A DNA stretch of 64,000 nucleotides from Lachnospiraceae bacterium UBA3633 (GTDB lineage Bacteria; Bacillota; Clostridia; Lachnospirales; Lachnospiraceae): contig DFKY01000015.1 in the NCBI GenBank assembly GCA_002374095.1, forward strand, positions 1 to 64,000, given 5' to 3'. Shown here piece after piece: positions 50,680 to 58,250 of this stretch. A program made the translations under genes and the position numbers. Numbering within the stretch: position 1 is the stretch's first letter; each line of letters begins with the position of its first letter. Under the pieces are notes generated by a model that made no database searches, had not been told where the DNA came from, and worked only from the letters and a program-made list of their open reading frames with translations.

Positions 50680-50991
50680 ATGGCAGATAATAAGTTTGAA
50701 ATGATATTTTGTATTGTAAATGCAGGCTTTTCGGGAGAAGTGATGGATGCAGCAAGAGAGATGGGTGCAACTGGTGGCACGATAATCCATGCAAGAGGCA
50801 CAGCCAATAAAAATGCCGAAGAGACATTTAAGATAACAATAAGTCCTGAAAAGGATTTGGTTATGCTTGCTGTACATAAAGATATAAAAGATAAAGTCAT
50901 GAAAGCTATATACGATAAAGTAGGGCTTGGCACTAATGGAAATGGAGTAGCATTTTCGCTTCCTATATCGGATGAGGTGGGGATAAAATAG
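50680..50991 (+). CDS. P-II-like signalling protein 2
   Basis: 103 residues. FEMIFCIVNAGFSGEVMDAAREMGATGGTIIHARGTANK (read in parts) gives the first half with a shortened T-loop; LVMLAVHKDIKDKVMKAIYDKVG and GNGVAFSLPISDEVGI are the second strand-helix and B/C-loop. Close in layout to P-II protein 1 but distinct in sequence. Two P-II-like proteins side by side suggest a heteromeric trimer or two separate sensors. Own GAGGT ribosome site, 8 bp after protein 1. Confidence 0.78.
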   Translation: MADNKFEMIFCIVNAGFSGEVMDAAREMGATGGTIIHARGTANKNAEETFKITISPEKDLVMLAVHKDIKDKVMKAIYDKVGLGTNGNGVAFSLPISDEVGIK

Positions 50992-51089
50992 CATATTATT
51001 CGCGCGAAAAAGTTGCAATATACCACACCTTTGCCACAAATTACCTATAACCTACCACTTAACAAATAGTAGTTTTCAATATACAATGG

Positions 51090-51120
51090 ACTTATAAGTT
51101 AAGTCAATAAAATTATAAGT
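51090..51120. promoter_or_regulatory. Palindrome ACTTATAAGT and a second half copy
   Basis: A perfect 10-bp palindrome at 51090-51099, with TTATAAGT repeated at 51113-51120, in the 157-bp gap before a secreted protein gene. Candidate operator or box; no confident -35/-10 pair could be placed around it. Confidence 0.4.
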
Positions 51121-51148
51121 CATATATAAGACGAGAGAGAGGTAGGAT

Positions 51149-51649
51149 ATGAAAGATATAATGAAGACACTGGGGCTCATACTTTTCGCATTTGTGGCTA
51201 TGGCCAATTCAATCTATGCAAAAGGAAATTCTGAAACGGAAAAATTTGTCATAGAGTATAATTTCGAAGAGGACGCATATAATGGTCCAGGCATAGGGTT
51301 AAAAGTTAATACTTGGGACGGAAGTCTTGTGAATAGGATTTATGGCTACGGCGATTTAAATAATATAATAGGTGATGATATATCAAGCGATCTAACTTAT
51401 TCATGTGATGCACCAGGAACTAATATACTTCCAGCAAAAGTATATAATGCTGTAGGACCAGGATTTACAATAAACGGATTCACAAGTACAGAAGTATCAG
51501 AGTATGTAGACATGGGACCACAAGTCTCAAGTAAAGTTATAGATCCTTCTAATTATGTGAAAATATTAAACGCTAAACCAAGTGATATAGCTGAAGCCTG
51601 CGTACCACTTGCAAATGCCAAGAAAAAGGACAAAAGTAAAGAAAAGTAG
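51149..51649 (+). CDS. Small secreted protein of unknown function
   Basis: 166 residues. Signal peptide ending IYA-K, no lipobox. The mature protein has YNGPGIGLKVNTWDG, IYGYGDLNNIIGDDI, SCDAPGTNILPA, a GPGFTINGF stretch and a Lys-rich end. No family recognised. GAGAGGTAGG upstream. Flanked by a 157-bp regulatory gap with a palindrome and by a terminator, so it is a single-gene unit. Confidence 0.75.
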   Translation: MKDIMKTLGLILFAFVAMANSIYAKGNSETEKFVIEYNFEEDAYNGPGIGLKVNTWDGSLVNRIYGYGDLNNIIGDDISSDLTYSCDAPGTNILPAKVYNAVGPGFTINGFTSTEVSEYVDMGPQVSSKVIDPSNYVKILNAKPSDIAEACVPLANAKKKDKSKEK

Positions 51650-51675
51650 GCATTAATATATAGTGAGATTTATGA

Positions 51676-51710
51676 TATAATATAGAACGATAATAATCGT
51701 TCTATTTTTT
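51676..51710 (+). terminator. Terminator overlapping the next promoter
   Basis: TAGAACGAT (51683-51691) pairs with ATCGTTCTA (51696-51704), loop AATA, followed by six T residues, just before AAGGAGG of the next gene. TATAAT at 51676-51681 suggests that the next transcript begins inside the hairpin (about 51688), so it would not be stopped by it. Confidence 0.75.
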
Positions 51711-51727
51711 TAAGGAGGATTATAAAG

Positions 51728-52342
51728 ATGAAGATACTTAAAAACCAAATTTTATTTATCATAATTATTATACTTACATTATTTTTATCTGCCTGTGCTC
51801 AAGATGGAAGTAACTCTAGTCAAGTAAATTATAATCTTGATGTAGTCACTCTTACAGAAAACTTCTATAAAACATATCTTGCTGCTTATGATAAAAATGA
51901 GTCGGAAGAAGATTTACTTAAAATAAAAGAAATGTATATGACAGAAGTTTTGGCGGAAGAACTTACACTTCGATCTTTCGATATGGAAGCGGATGCTATA
52001 ACGGGAGTACAAGATGCCACAGGATTTATAAAGTATCTTGATGTAAAAGAAGGCGCTGATGATATGTCGGCGGTGGCAACTTTCACAGTACCAGTTGATG
52101 GTGATGAAGTGGCAAAGAACACTTATGTTTTTGATATTCACTTTAGATTAGCTGATAATAAGAAATTGATGGATACTTATGATTTGAATTGGATTGAGAC
52201 AGATTCTGATGGCTATGAAAGTCGAGTAGAGTATAAGACATGGTATGCCAATAAAGATGAGCTTACTGAAGCTGATAAAATAGCCATGAAAAATAAAAGA
52301 GAGTACTATGAAGAGCTTTTTGAAGAGGGTTATGCAGGATAA
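51728..52342 (+). CDS. Lipoprotein of unknown function
   Basis: 204 residues. Signal peptide with lipobox LSAC. The mature part is acidic, alpha/beta, with VTLTENFYKTYLAAY, LLKIKEMYMTEVLAEEL and ATFTVPVDGDEVAKNTYVFDI; it looks like a small cystatin/NTF2-type extracellular domain, but I cannot name the family. AAGGAGG is 10 nt before the ATG. A weak hairpin includes its stop codon. Confidence 0.77.
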   Translation: MKILKNQILFIIIIILTLFLSACAQDGSNSSQVNYNLDVVTLTENFYKTYLAAYDKNESEEDLLKIKEMYMTEVLAEELTLRSFDMEADAITGVQDATGFIKYLDVKEGADDMSAVATFTVPVDGDEVAKNTYVFDIHFRLADNKKLMDTYDLNWIETDSDGYESRVEYKTWYANKDELTEADKIAMKNKREYYEELFEEGYAG

Positions 52343-52363
52343 GGGCGAAATCATCACCCTTAT
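52339..52363 (+). terminator. Weak terminator after the 51728 lipoprotein
   Basis: ATAAGGG (52339-52345, including the stop codon) pairs with CCCTTAT (52357-52363) and is followed by TTATATGG; the T-tract is poor. Confidence 0.5.
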
Positions 52364-52397
52364 TTATATGGATTTTTAAGAAAATAAAGGTATATAT

Positions 52398-52427
52398 TTG
52401 CGAAAACTACTTATTTTATGGTATAAT
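52398..52427 (+). promoter_or_regulatory. Promoter of tig
   Basis: TTGCGA (52398-52403), 18-nt spacer, TATAAT (52422-52427). The leader of about 93 nt holds two hairpins: ACCGTTC/GGACGGT (52439-52468) and TTTTGCT/AGCAAAA (52475-52500), whose role is unknown. Confidence 0.65.
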
Positions 52428-52526
52428 TTAGCATCAATACCGTTCTAAAATATCTATTTGGGGACGGTGGTTTGTTTTGCTATTAAAATATAAAGCAAAA
52501 AAATATAATTAGAAAAGGTGATGGCA

Positions 52527-53813
52527 ATGAGTTGTAAGGTAGAAAAAATAGGAATTAACAAAGCAAAATTTATTATCGAGATAGGCACAGACGATTTCCT
52601 GAAAGCGGAAGACAAAGTGTATCAGAAAGAAAAAGGAAAACTTTCTGCACCAGGATTTAGAAAAGGAAAAGTTACAAAAGAGATGGCGTATAAAGTTTAC
52701 GGAAGAAATGTATTTCTTGAAGATGCCATAAATGTGTGTATCAATGATACTTATTATAAAGAAGTAAAAGAGACTGGCGAAAGAATTTTGTCTGAACCAA
52801 AGATAAATATTGTGCAATTTGGCTTTGATAAACCTTTTATATATGAAGCAGAGACAGCTATAGCACCACCAATAAAACTTGGCAAGTATAAAGGGCTTAG
52901 CATTGATAAAGTTGATATAGTTGTAAGTGAAGAAGATGTAGAAAAGAGAATAGACAGCGAAAGAGAAAAGAATGCAAGACTTGTGACTGTGGATAGAAAG
53001 TCAAAGATGGGAGATATATTGAATATTGCATTTGATGGATATGTAGACGGAAAAGCATTTCCAGGAGGAAAGTCTGATAACTATGATCTTACACTTGGAA
53101 GCCATACATTTATAGATAATTTTGAAGATCAACTTGTCGATAAGGGTAGAGATGAAGAAGTTGATGTACACGTTACGTTCCCTGAAAAGTATAATGAAAA
53201 AACTCTTGCAGGTAAGGCAGCATTATTTAAAGTGAAGATTCACGAGGTAAAAGAGAAAGAGCTACCAAAGTTAGATGATGAATTTGCAAGTGAAGTGTCA
53301 GAGTTTGATACACTTGATGCTTACAAGGATAGCATACGAAAAGAACTTAAAGAACTTCGTGAGAAACAAATGAAAGAGGATACAAAAGGAAAGTTACTTG
53401 ATATGGTTGTAAAAGATTCTACTATAGATCTTGCGGACGAAGCAGTAGATGCTCAAGTAGAAGAGATGCTTAGAAATTATGATGATAGACTTAGATATCA
53501 GGGTATAGATCTAAAGAGATATCTTGAGATGATCAATAAATCAGAAGACGACTATAGAAAAGAATTAAGACCAAGAGCTTTGGAAAGTATCAAAAATAGC
53601 CTTGTGATGGATGAGATAGCAAAACTTGAACACATCGAAGCAAATGATGAGATGGTGGACGAGGAACTTACAGCGATGGCAAAATCATATGGTATGGATG
53701 TAGAGAAATTCAAGAAGTCATATGCCAATGAAGAAGATAGAAAGAGACTTAAAGATGATTTGCTCTATCCAGCTGTGCTTAACTTTCTATATGATAATGC
53801 GAATATAAAATAA
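52527..53813 (+). CDS. tig: Trigger factor
   Basis: 428 residues from ATG 52527, which has AAAAGG upstream; GTG and ATG codons 3-9 bp earlier are possible but fit less well. Ribosome-bound chaperone with prolyl isomerase activity. N-terminal ribosome-binding domain with the GFRKGK signature (APGFRKGKVTKEMAYKVYG), FKBP-type domain (GDILNIAFDGYVDGKAFPGG, FIDNFEDQLVDKG, HVTFPEKY) and the long helical C-terminal domain. The order tig-clpP-clpX is conserved across bacteria. Confidence 0.96.
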   Translation: MSCKVEKIGINKAKFIIEIGTDDFLKAEDKVYQKEKGKLSAPGFRKGKVTKEMAYKVYGRNVFLEDAINVCINDTYYKEVKETGERILSEPKINIVQFGFDKPFIYEAETAIAPPIKLGKYKGLSIDKVDIVVSEEDVEKRIDSEREKNARLVTVDRKSKMGDILNIAFDGYVDGKAFPGGKSDNYDLTLGSHTFIDNFEDQLVDKGRDEEVDVHVTFPEKYNEKTLAGKAALFKVKIHEVKEKELPKLDDEFASEVSEFDTLDAYKDSIRKELKELREKQMKEDTKGKLLDMVVKDSTIDLADEAVDAQVEEMLRNYDDRLRYQGIDLKRYLEMINKSEDDYRKELRPRALESIKNSLVMDEIAKLEHIEANDEMVDEELTAMAKSYGMDVEKFKKSYANEEDRKRLKDDLLYPAVLNFLYDNANIK

Positions 53814-53879
53814 AGAAAAGCTTTATAAAGCTTATAAATATAGTGAAGTGAACATGTGAAATGTTTGAGAGGAGATAAA

Positions 53880-54476
53880 ATGAACGAAAGAAATTATATA
53901 CCTATGCCATATGTTATTAAGCAGACAAGCAAAGGCGAGAGATCTTATGACATATTTTCAAGACTTCTTGAAGAGAGAATAATATTTATAGCAGATCAAG
54001 TTACAGATGATCTATCATCTATAGTTATGGCTCAACTTTTACTTCTTGAAGCAGAAGACCCTACAAAAGATATAACTCTTTATATCAATAGCCCAGGTGG
54101 CTCAATATCAGCAGGTATGGCTATATATGATACTATGAATTATATAAAGTGTGATGTGCAGACAATCTGTATGGGCATGGCAGCAAGTATGGGAGCATTT
54201 CTCTTGGCTGGTGGTACAAAAGGAAAGAGATTTGCACTTCCTAACTCTGAGATACTTATACATCAACCACTTGGAGGAGCACAAGGTCAGGCCACAGAGA
54301 TAGAGATAGCAGCAAAACATATAATAGATATAAAAAAGAGAATGAATACTTTACTTTCAGATTTTACTGGACAAGATTATGATACGATAGTAAAAGCAAC
54401 TGATAGAGATAATTGGATGACACCAGAAGAAGCAAAAGATTTTGGACTTATAGATAAAGTTATAGATAAAAGATAG
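53880..54476 (+). CDS. clpP: ATP-dependent Clp protease proteolytic subunit
   Basis: 198 residues from the ATG at 53880 with AGGAGAT upstream. Serine peptidase forming the double-ring chamber used by ClpX. Catalytic triad: Ser in GMAASMGAFLL, His in LIHQPLGG, Asp in the TDRDNWM region. SPGGSISAGMAIYDTM is the conserved oxyanion region. clpX follows 15 bp later. Confidence 0.98.
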   Translation: MNERNYIPMPYVIKQTSKGERSYDIFSRLLEERIIFIADQVTDDLSSIVMAQLLLLEAEDPTKDITLYINSPGGSISAGMAIYDTMNYIKCDVQTICMGMAASMGAFLLAGGTKGKRFALPNSEILIHQPLGGAQGQATEIEIAAKHIIDIKKRMNTLLSDFTGQDYDTIVKATDRDNWMTPEEAKDFGLIDKVIDKR

Positions 54477-54491
54477 TTAAGGATGTAATAG

Positions 54492-55790
54492 ATGGAAACA
54501 AAGATACCTTTTTGCTCATTTTGTGGCAAGACAGCAAGTCAAGTTCATAAACTTATAGCAGCAAGTAAAGAAGACACTTTTATATGTGATGAGTGTGTAG
54601 AGTGGTGTCTTGATTTGCTTGAAGAAGAAAAGTCAAATGATCAAGGTTTTGAAAAAAGAGAAAATGTAAATGAGATTTTAGATAAGATAGAAATACTTAA
54701 ACCTACACTTATCAAAGCATACCTTGACCAATACATTGTAGGTCAAGATGATGCAAAAAAAAGTCTTGCAGTAGCAGTATATAATCATTATAAGAGAATA
54801 AAAAATAAAGACCAAGACGTAGACATACAAAAGTCCAACCTTCTTTTTATAGGTCCTACAGGAAGTGGGAAAACTTATATGGCAGAGACTTTGGCAAGGT
54901 TTCTTGGTGTGCCTTTTGCAATAGCTGATGCTACAACTCTTACAGAAGCTGGATATGTAGGTGAAGATGTAGAAAATGTAGTTTTAAAACTTCTTGTAGC
55001 TGCAGATGGAGATGTGGCAAGGACAGAGATAGGGATTATATATATAGATGAGATAGATAAGATTACAAAAAAGGGTGAGAATGTAAGTATCACACGAGAT
55101 GTCTCTGGTGAAGGAGTGCAGCAAGCATTACTCAAGATTATAGAAGGAACTGATGCAAATGTGCCTCCATCTGGTGGAAGAAAGCATCCACAACAAGAAT
55201 ACATCCGTGTAAATACTAAAAATATATTATTTATTTGCGGTGGTGCGTTTGATGGACTTGATAAGATTATCGAGAGTAGAATCAATACATCATCAGTAGG
55301 ATTTAATGCAAAGCTTTTGGATAAAAAAGATATAAAGCATGACGAATATATAAAAAAATGTGAGACAAAAGATCTTATAAAATATGGATTGATTCCAGAA
55401 CTTGTAGGTCGTCTCCCCATCGTCGCAACACTCGAGTCGCTTGATGAAGAGTCACTCATAAAGATAATGAAAGAGCCTAAAAATGCACTTATAAAACAAT
55501 ATCAGAAGCTCTTAAAATATGACAATGTAAAACTCACATTTACTGATGAGGCACTTAAGCTTATAGCGAAAAAGGCAATGGAGAGAAATATAGGTGCAAG
55601 GGGACTTAGAGGTATCGTCGAAGAAATTATGCGAGATGTGATGTATGAAGTTCCAGATGATCAATCAATAAAAGAAGTAATAGTTACAGACAAGTGTATA
55701 ACAGCTTGCGAAAAGCCAAAATATGTATATGATGGCGACATAAGTAGCGTTGAGATAAAAGAAGATAAGAAGAAGAAAAAGTCTGCTTAA
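54492..55790 (+). CDS. clpX: Clp protease ATPase subunit ClpX
   Basis: 432 residues. N-terminal zinc-binding domain (CSFCGKTASQVHKL and CDECVEWC), AAA+ module with Walker A IGPTGSGKTYMA, Walker B IIYIDEIDKIT, the pore loop GYVGEDVENV, the ClpP-binding IGF-type loop (here SVGFNA region nearby), and sensor GARGLRGI. It unfolds substrates for ClpP. Directly downstream of clpP in an operon with tig. Confidence 0.98.
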   Translation: METKIPFCSFCGKTASQVHKLIAASKEDTFICDECVEWCLDLLEEEKSNDQGFEKRENVNEILDKIEILKPTLIKAYLDQYIVGQDDAKKSLAVAVYNHYKRIKNKDQDVDIQKSNLLFIGPTGSGKTYMAETLARFLGVPFAIADATTLTEAGYVGEDVENVVLKLLVAADGDVARTEIGIIYIDEIDKITKKGENVSITRDVSGEGVQQALLKIIEGTDANVPPSGGRKHPQQEYIRVNTKNILFICGGAFDGLDKIIESRINTSSVGFNAKLLDKKDIKHDEYIKKCETKDLIKYGLIPELVGRLPIVATLESLDEESLIKIMKEPKNALIKQYQKLLKYDNVKLTFTDEALKLIAKKAMERNIGARGLRGIVEEIMRDVMYEVPDDQSIKEVIVTDKCITACEKPKYVYDGDISSVEIKEDKKKKKSA

Positions 55791-55805
55791 AAGTATAGAA
55801 TCATT

Positions 55806-56198
55806 ATGCTGATAGGAAAAAGAGAAAAAATATCAGAAAAAAAAGTAAAGATGCTTGAAATTATTTCTATAATAGCCATAGTGGCATTTGCAATACTTTC
55901 ATATATATTTTCTACTTTTATATTGAAGAAAGACAGTCGCAATATCAGTGTATATGTAGATGGCAAAAGAATCACACAAGTTAACGGCCACAAGATAGAT
56001 ATAAATGTTAATGGCACCTATGTGATAGGCGATAAAAGTGGCGATTATAATGTGATAGAGATAAAAGATAAAAAAGTAAGTTGCATAGAAGCTAATTGCC
56101 CAGATGAGATATGTGTAAAACATGGTGACCTCAGGAAAGACTTAGACAATGATATGATAATATGTGCTCCACATAGGATGACGATACAATATGAATAG
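55806..56198 (+). CDS. NusG domain II-containing membrane protein
   Basis: 130 residues. One N-terminal membrane helix (about 17-40), then the small extracytoplasmic NusG_II domain: YVDGKRITQVNG, GDYNVIEIKDKKV, and the end motif ANCPDEICVKHGDL...MIICAPHRM with conserved Cys and His. In related Firmicutes the gene sits beside quinone/isoprenoid or flavin-electron transfer genes; its function is unknown. Here it lies between clpX and ftsH. Confidence 0.87.
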   Translation: MLIGKREKISEKKVKMLEIISIIAIVAFAILSYIFSTFILKKDSRNISVYVDGKRITQVNGHKIDINVNGTYVIGDKSGDYNVIEIKDKKVSCIEANCPDEICVKHGDLRKDLDNDMIICAPHRMTIQYE

Positions 56199-56239
56199 TA
56201 AAATATGATTTCAGTTTTAGGATAATGTGTATAAGGAGA

Positions 56240-56266
56240 ATGATGATTAGAGATGGATGGAAATAG
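56240..56266 (+). other. Short upstream reading frame overlapping the ftsH start
   Basis: AAGGAG at 56233-56238 is positioned for ATGs at 56240/56243, which open an 8- or 7-codon frame (MMIRDGWK) ending at 56266, inside ftsH. The ftsH ATG at 56253 is 14 nt from that site, in another frame, and has no site of its own. Probable translational coupling (inference). Confidence 0.45.
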
Positions 56267-58250
56267 ACAAAAACAAAAGAATAATGGTGGCAAAGGTAAT
56301 CCTGGCGGTATACCTCAAGCACTTTTTGGAATACTTATAGCTATAGTTACAAGTTTATTTATATATTCTGTACTTTTTACAGGTGGCGCAGGAAGACTCA
56401 TGAGCAATAATCAACTTGAGATAAGCTATTCAGAGTTTATGGAAAAAGTTGAAGATGGTTCTATATATAGAGTTCGAATAGCTGCTGAAGATATATATGC
56501 ATATGAAAAAGGTGTGCCATTTGATGCCAATTTACAAGATGTAGACACAGAGGAAGAACTTGATAATTTCATGAAGAACTATACCGCATCACAGGATAAA
56601 ATATATCATATAGTAAAAGTTCAAGATGATAATCTTGTAGACAAACTACTTGCTAAAGGTGATATAGAGATTATAGGAGCAAAAGCAAGTGTCGTGATGG
56701 ACTTAATTATATCCTTTGCGCCATTTCTTATACTTTGGCTTCTTATAGGTATGTTTGCAAGACGTATGTCAGCCGGTATGGGTGGAGCTATGGGTGGCAT
56801 CTTTGGAGTAGGACAAAGCAAGGCAAAAAGATATATGCAAAAGGAGACAGGAGTTACATTTAAGGATGTCGCTGGTGAAGATGAAGCGAAAGAGTCACTT
56901 CAAGAAATCGTAGATTTCTTACACAATCCTAAAAAATATACTTATGTAGGTGCAAAGCTTCCTAAAGGTGCACTTCTTGTTGGACCTCCAGGAACAGGAA
57001 AGACGCTTCTCGCAAAGGCGGTAGCAGGAGAGGCAAAAGTGCCATTCTTCTCTATGACAGGGTCTGATTTTGTAGAGATGTTTGCTGGTGTGGGAGCATC
57101 AAGAGTGAGAGACCTCTTTAAGCAAGCAAAGCAAGCAGCACCTTGCATAGTTTTTATAGATGAGATAGATGCGATAGGTAGATCACGTGATACAAGAGCT
57201 GGATCTGGAGCTGATAGTGAAAGAGAGCAGACACTTAACCAACTTTTGTCAGAGATGGATGGATTTGAAATCAATAATGGCATCATGGTTATGGCTGCAA
57301 CTAATCGTCCAGAGATTCTTGATCAGGCACTTCTTCGCCCAGGACGTTTTGATAGAAGAATAGTAGTAGAAAAACCTGACTTAAAAGGTCGTGTAAATAT
57401 ATTGAAAGTTCATGCAAAAGATGTAAAGCTGGATGACACAGTTGATTTTGAAGAGATAGCACTTTCTACATCAGGTGCAGTAGGAGCAGATCTCGCCAAT
57501 ATGATCAATGAAGCAGCGATAACAGCCGCAAAAGCAAAAAGAGAAAAAGTTAGTCAGCAAGATTTGAAAGATGCAGTAGAAGTTGTACTTGTGGGAAAAG
57601 AAAAGAAAGATAGGATATTATCTAAAGAAGAAAGAAAGATAGTGTCTTACCATGAAGTTGGGCATGCACTTGTGACAGCACTTCAAAAGCATACAGAGCC
57701 TGTACAAAAGATTACGATAGTCCCAAGAACTATGGGAGCGCTTGGGTATGTGTTGCAGACTCCAGAAGAAGAAAAATATCTAAATACAAAAAAAGAACTT
57801 GAAGAAAGACTTGTGGTTTATCTTTCTGGTCGTGCAGCAGAAGATGTGGTTTTTGATACTATCACTACTGGTGCAGCTAATGATATAGAAGAAGCTACAA
57901 AACTTGCAAGAGCAATGGTTACTCAATATGGTATGAGTGAGAAGTTCGGGCTTATGGGGCTTGCGACAACAAGGAGTATGTATCTTGAAAATGGTGTAGA
58001 TATGAATTGCGGTGATGAGACCGCTACAGCAGTTGACGAAGAAGTAAAAGAGATGCTTAAGAAAGCTTTTGAAAAGGCAAAGAAACTCCTTAGAGAAAAT
58101 AGAGAAGCTCTTGATAAGATAGCAGAATACTTAATAGAGAAAGAGACAATAACTGGTAAAGAGTTTATGAAACTTTTTACAGAGATTACAGGTATAGAAG
58201 AAGAAAAAACAGAACGAATAGTAAGCAAGGAGGAAGATGTAAATGTATAA
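56253..58250 (+). CDS. ftsH: ATP-dependent zinc metalloprotease FtsH
   Basis: 665 residues. Membrane-bound AAA+ protease. N-terminal cytoplasmic tip, two membrane helices (about 25-45 and 145-165) around an extracytoplasmic domain, AAA+ core with GPPGTGKTLLAKA, Walker B FIDEIDAIG, SRH region TNRPEILDQALLRPGRFDR, and zinc motif HEVGH with a third ligand Asp in the C-terminal half. HEVGH instead of the usual HEAGH is a conservative change. Translation start is odd, see the short upstream frame. Its stop overlaps the next gene by 8 bp. Confidence 0.98.
   Translation: MDGNRQKQKNNGGKGNPGGIPQALFGILIAIVTSLFIYSVLFTGGAGRLMSNNQLEISYSEFMEKVEDGSIYRVRIAAEDIYAYEKGVPFDANLQDVDTEEELDNFMKNYTASQDKIYHIVKVQDDNLVDKLLAKGDIEIIGAKASVVMDLIISFAPFLILWLLIGMFARRMSAGMGGAMGGIFGVGQSKAKRYMQKETGVTFKDVAGEDEAKESLQEIVDFLHNPKKYTYVGAKLPKGALLVGPPGTGKTLLAKAVAGEAKVPFFSMTGSDFVEMFAGVGASRVRDLFKQAKQAAPCIVFIDEIDAIGRSRDTRAGSGADSEREQTLNQLLSEMDGFEINNGIMVMAATNRPEILDQALLRPGRFDRRIVVEKPDLKGRVNILKVHAKDVKLDDTVDFEEIALSTSGAVGADLANMINEAAITAAKAKREKVSQQDLKDAVEVVLVGKEKKDRILSKEERKIVSYHEVGHALVTALQKHTEPVQKITIVPRTMGALGYVLQTPEEEKYLNTKKELEERLVVYLSGRAAEDVVFDTITTGAANDIEEATKLARAMVTQYGMSEKFGLMGLATTRSMYLENGVDMNCGDETATAVDEEVKEMLKKAFEKAKKLLRENREALDKIAEYLIEKETITGKEFMKLFTEITGIEEEKTERIVSKEEDVNV

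Noticed and set aside
53818..53833. Perfect 16-bp palindrome AAGCTTTATAAAGCTT between tig and clpP
   Set aside because: No T-tract follows and AT-rich palindromes of this size are easily produced by chance here; it may be a weak hairpin but I do not call a terminator.
54875..55459. 194-codon minus-strand frame opposite clpX
   Set aside because: Ser-rich antisense shadow of a conserved gene; no start signals.
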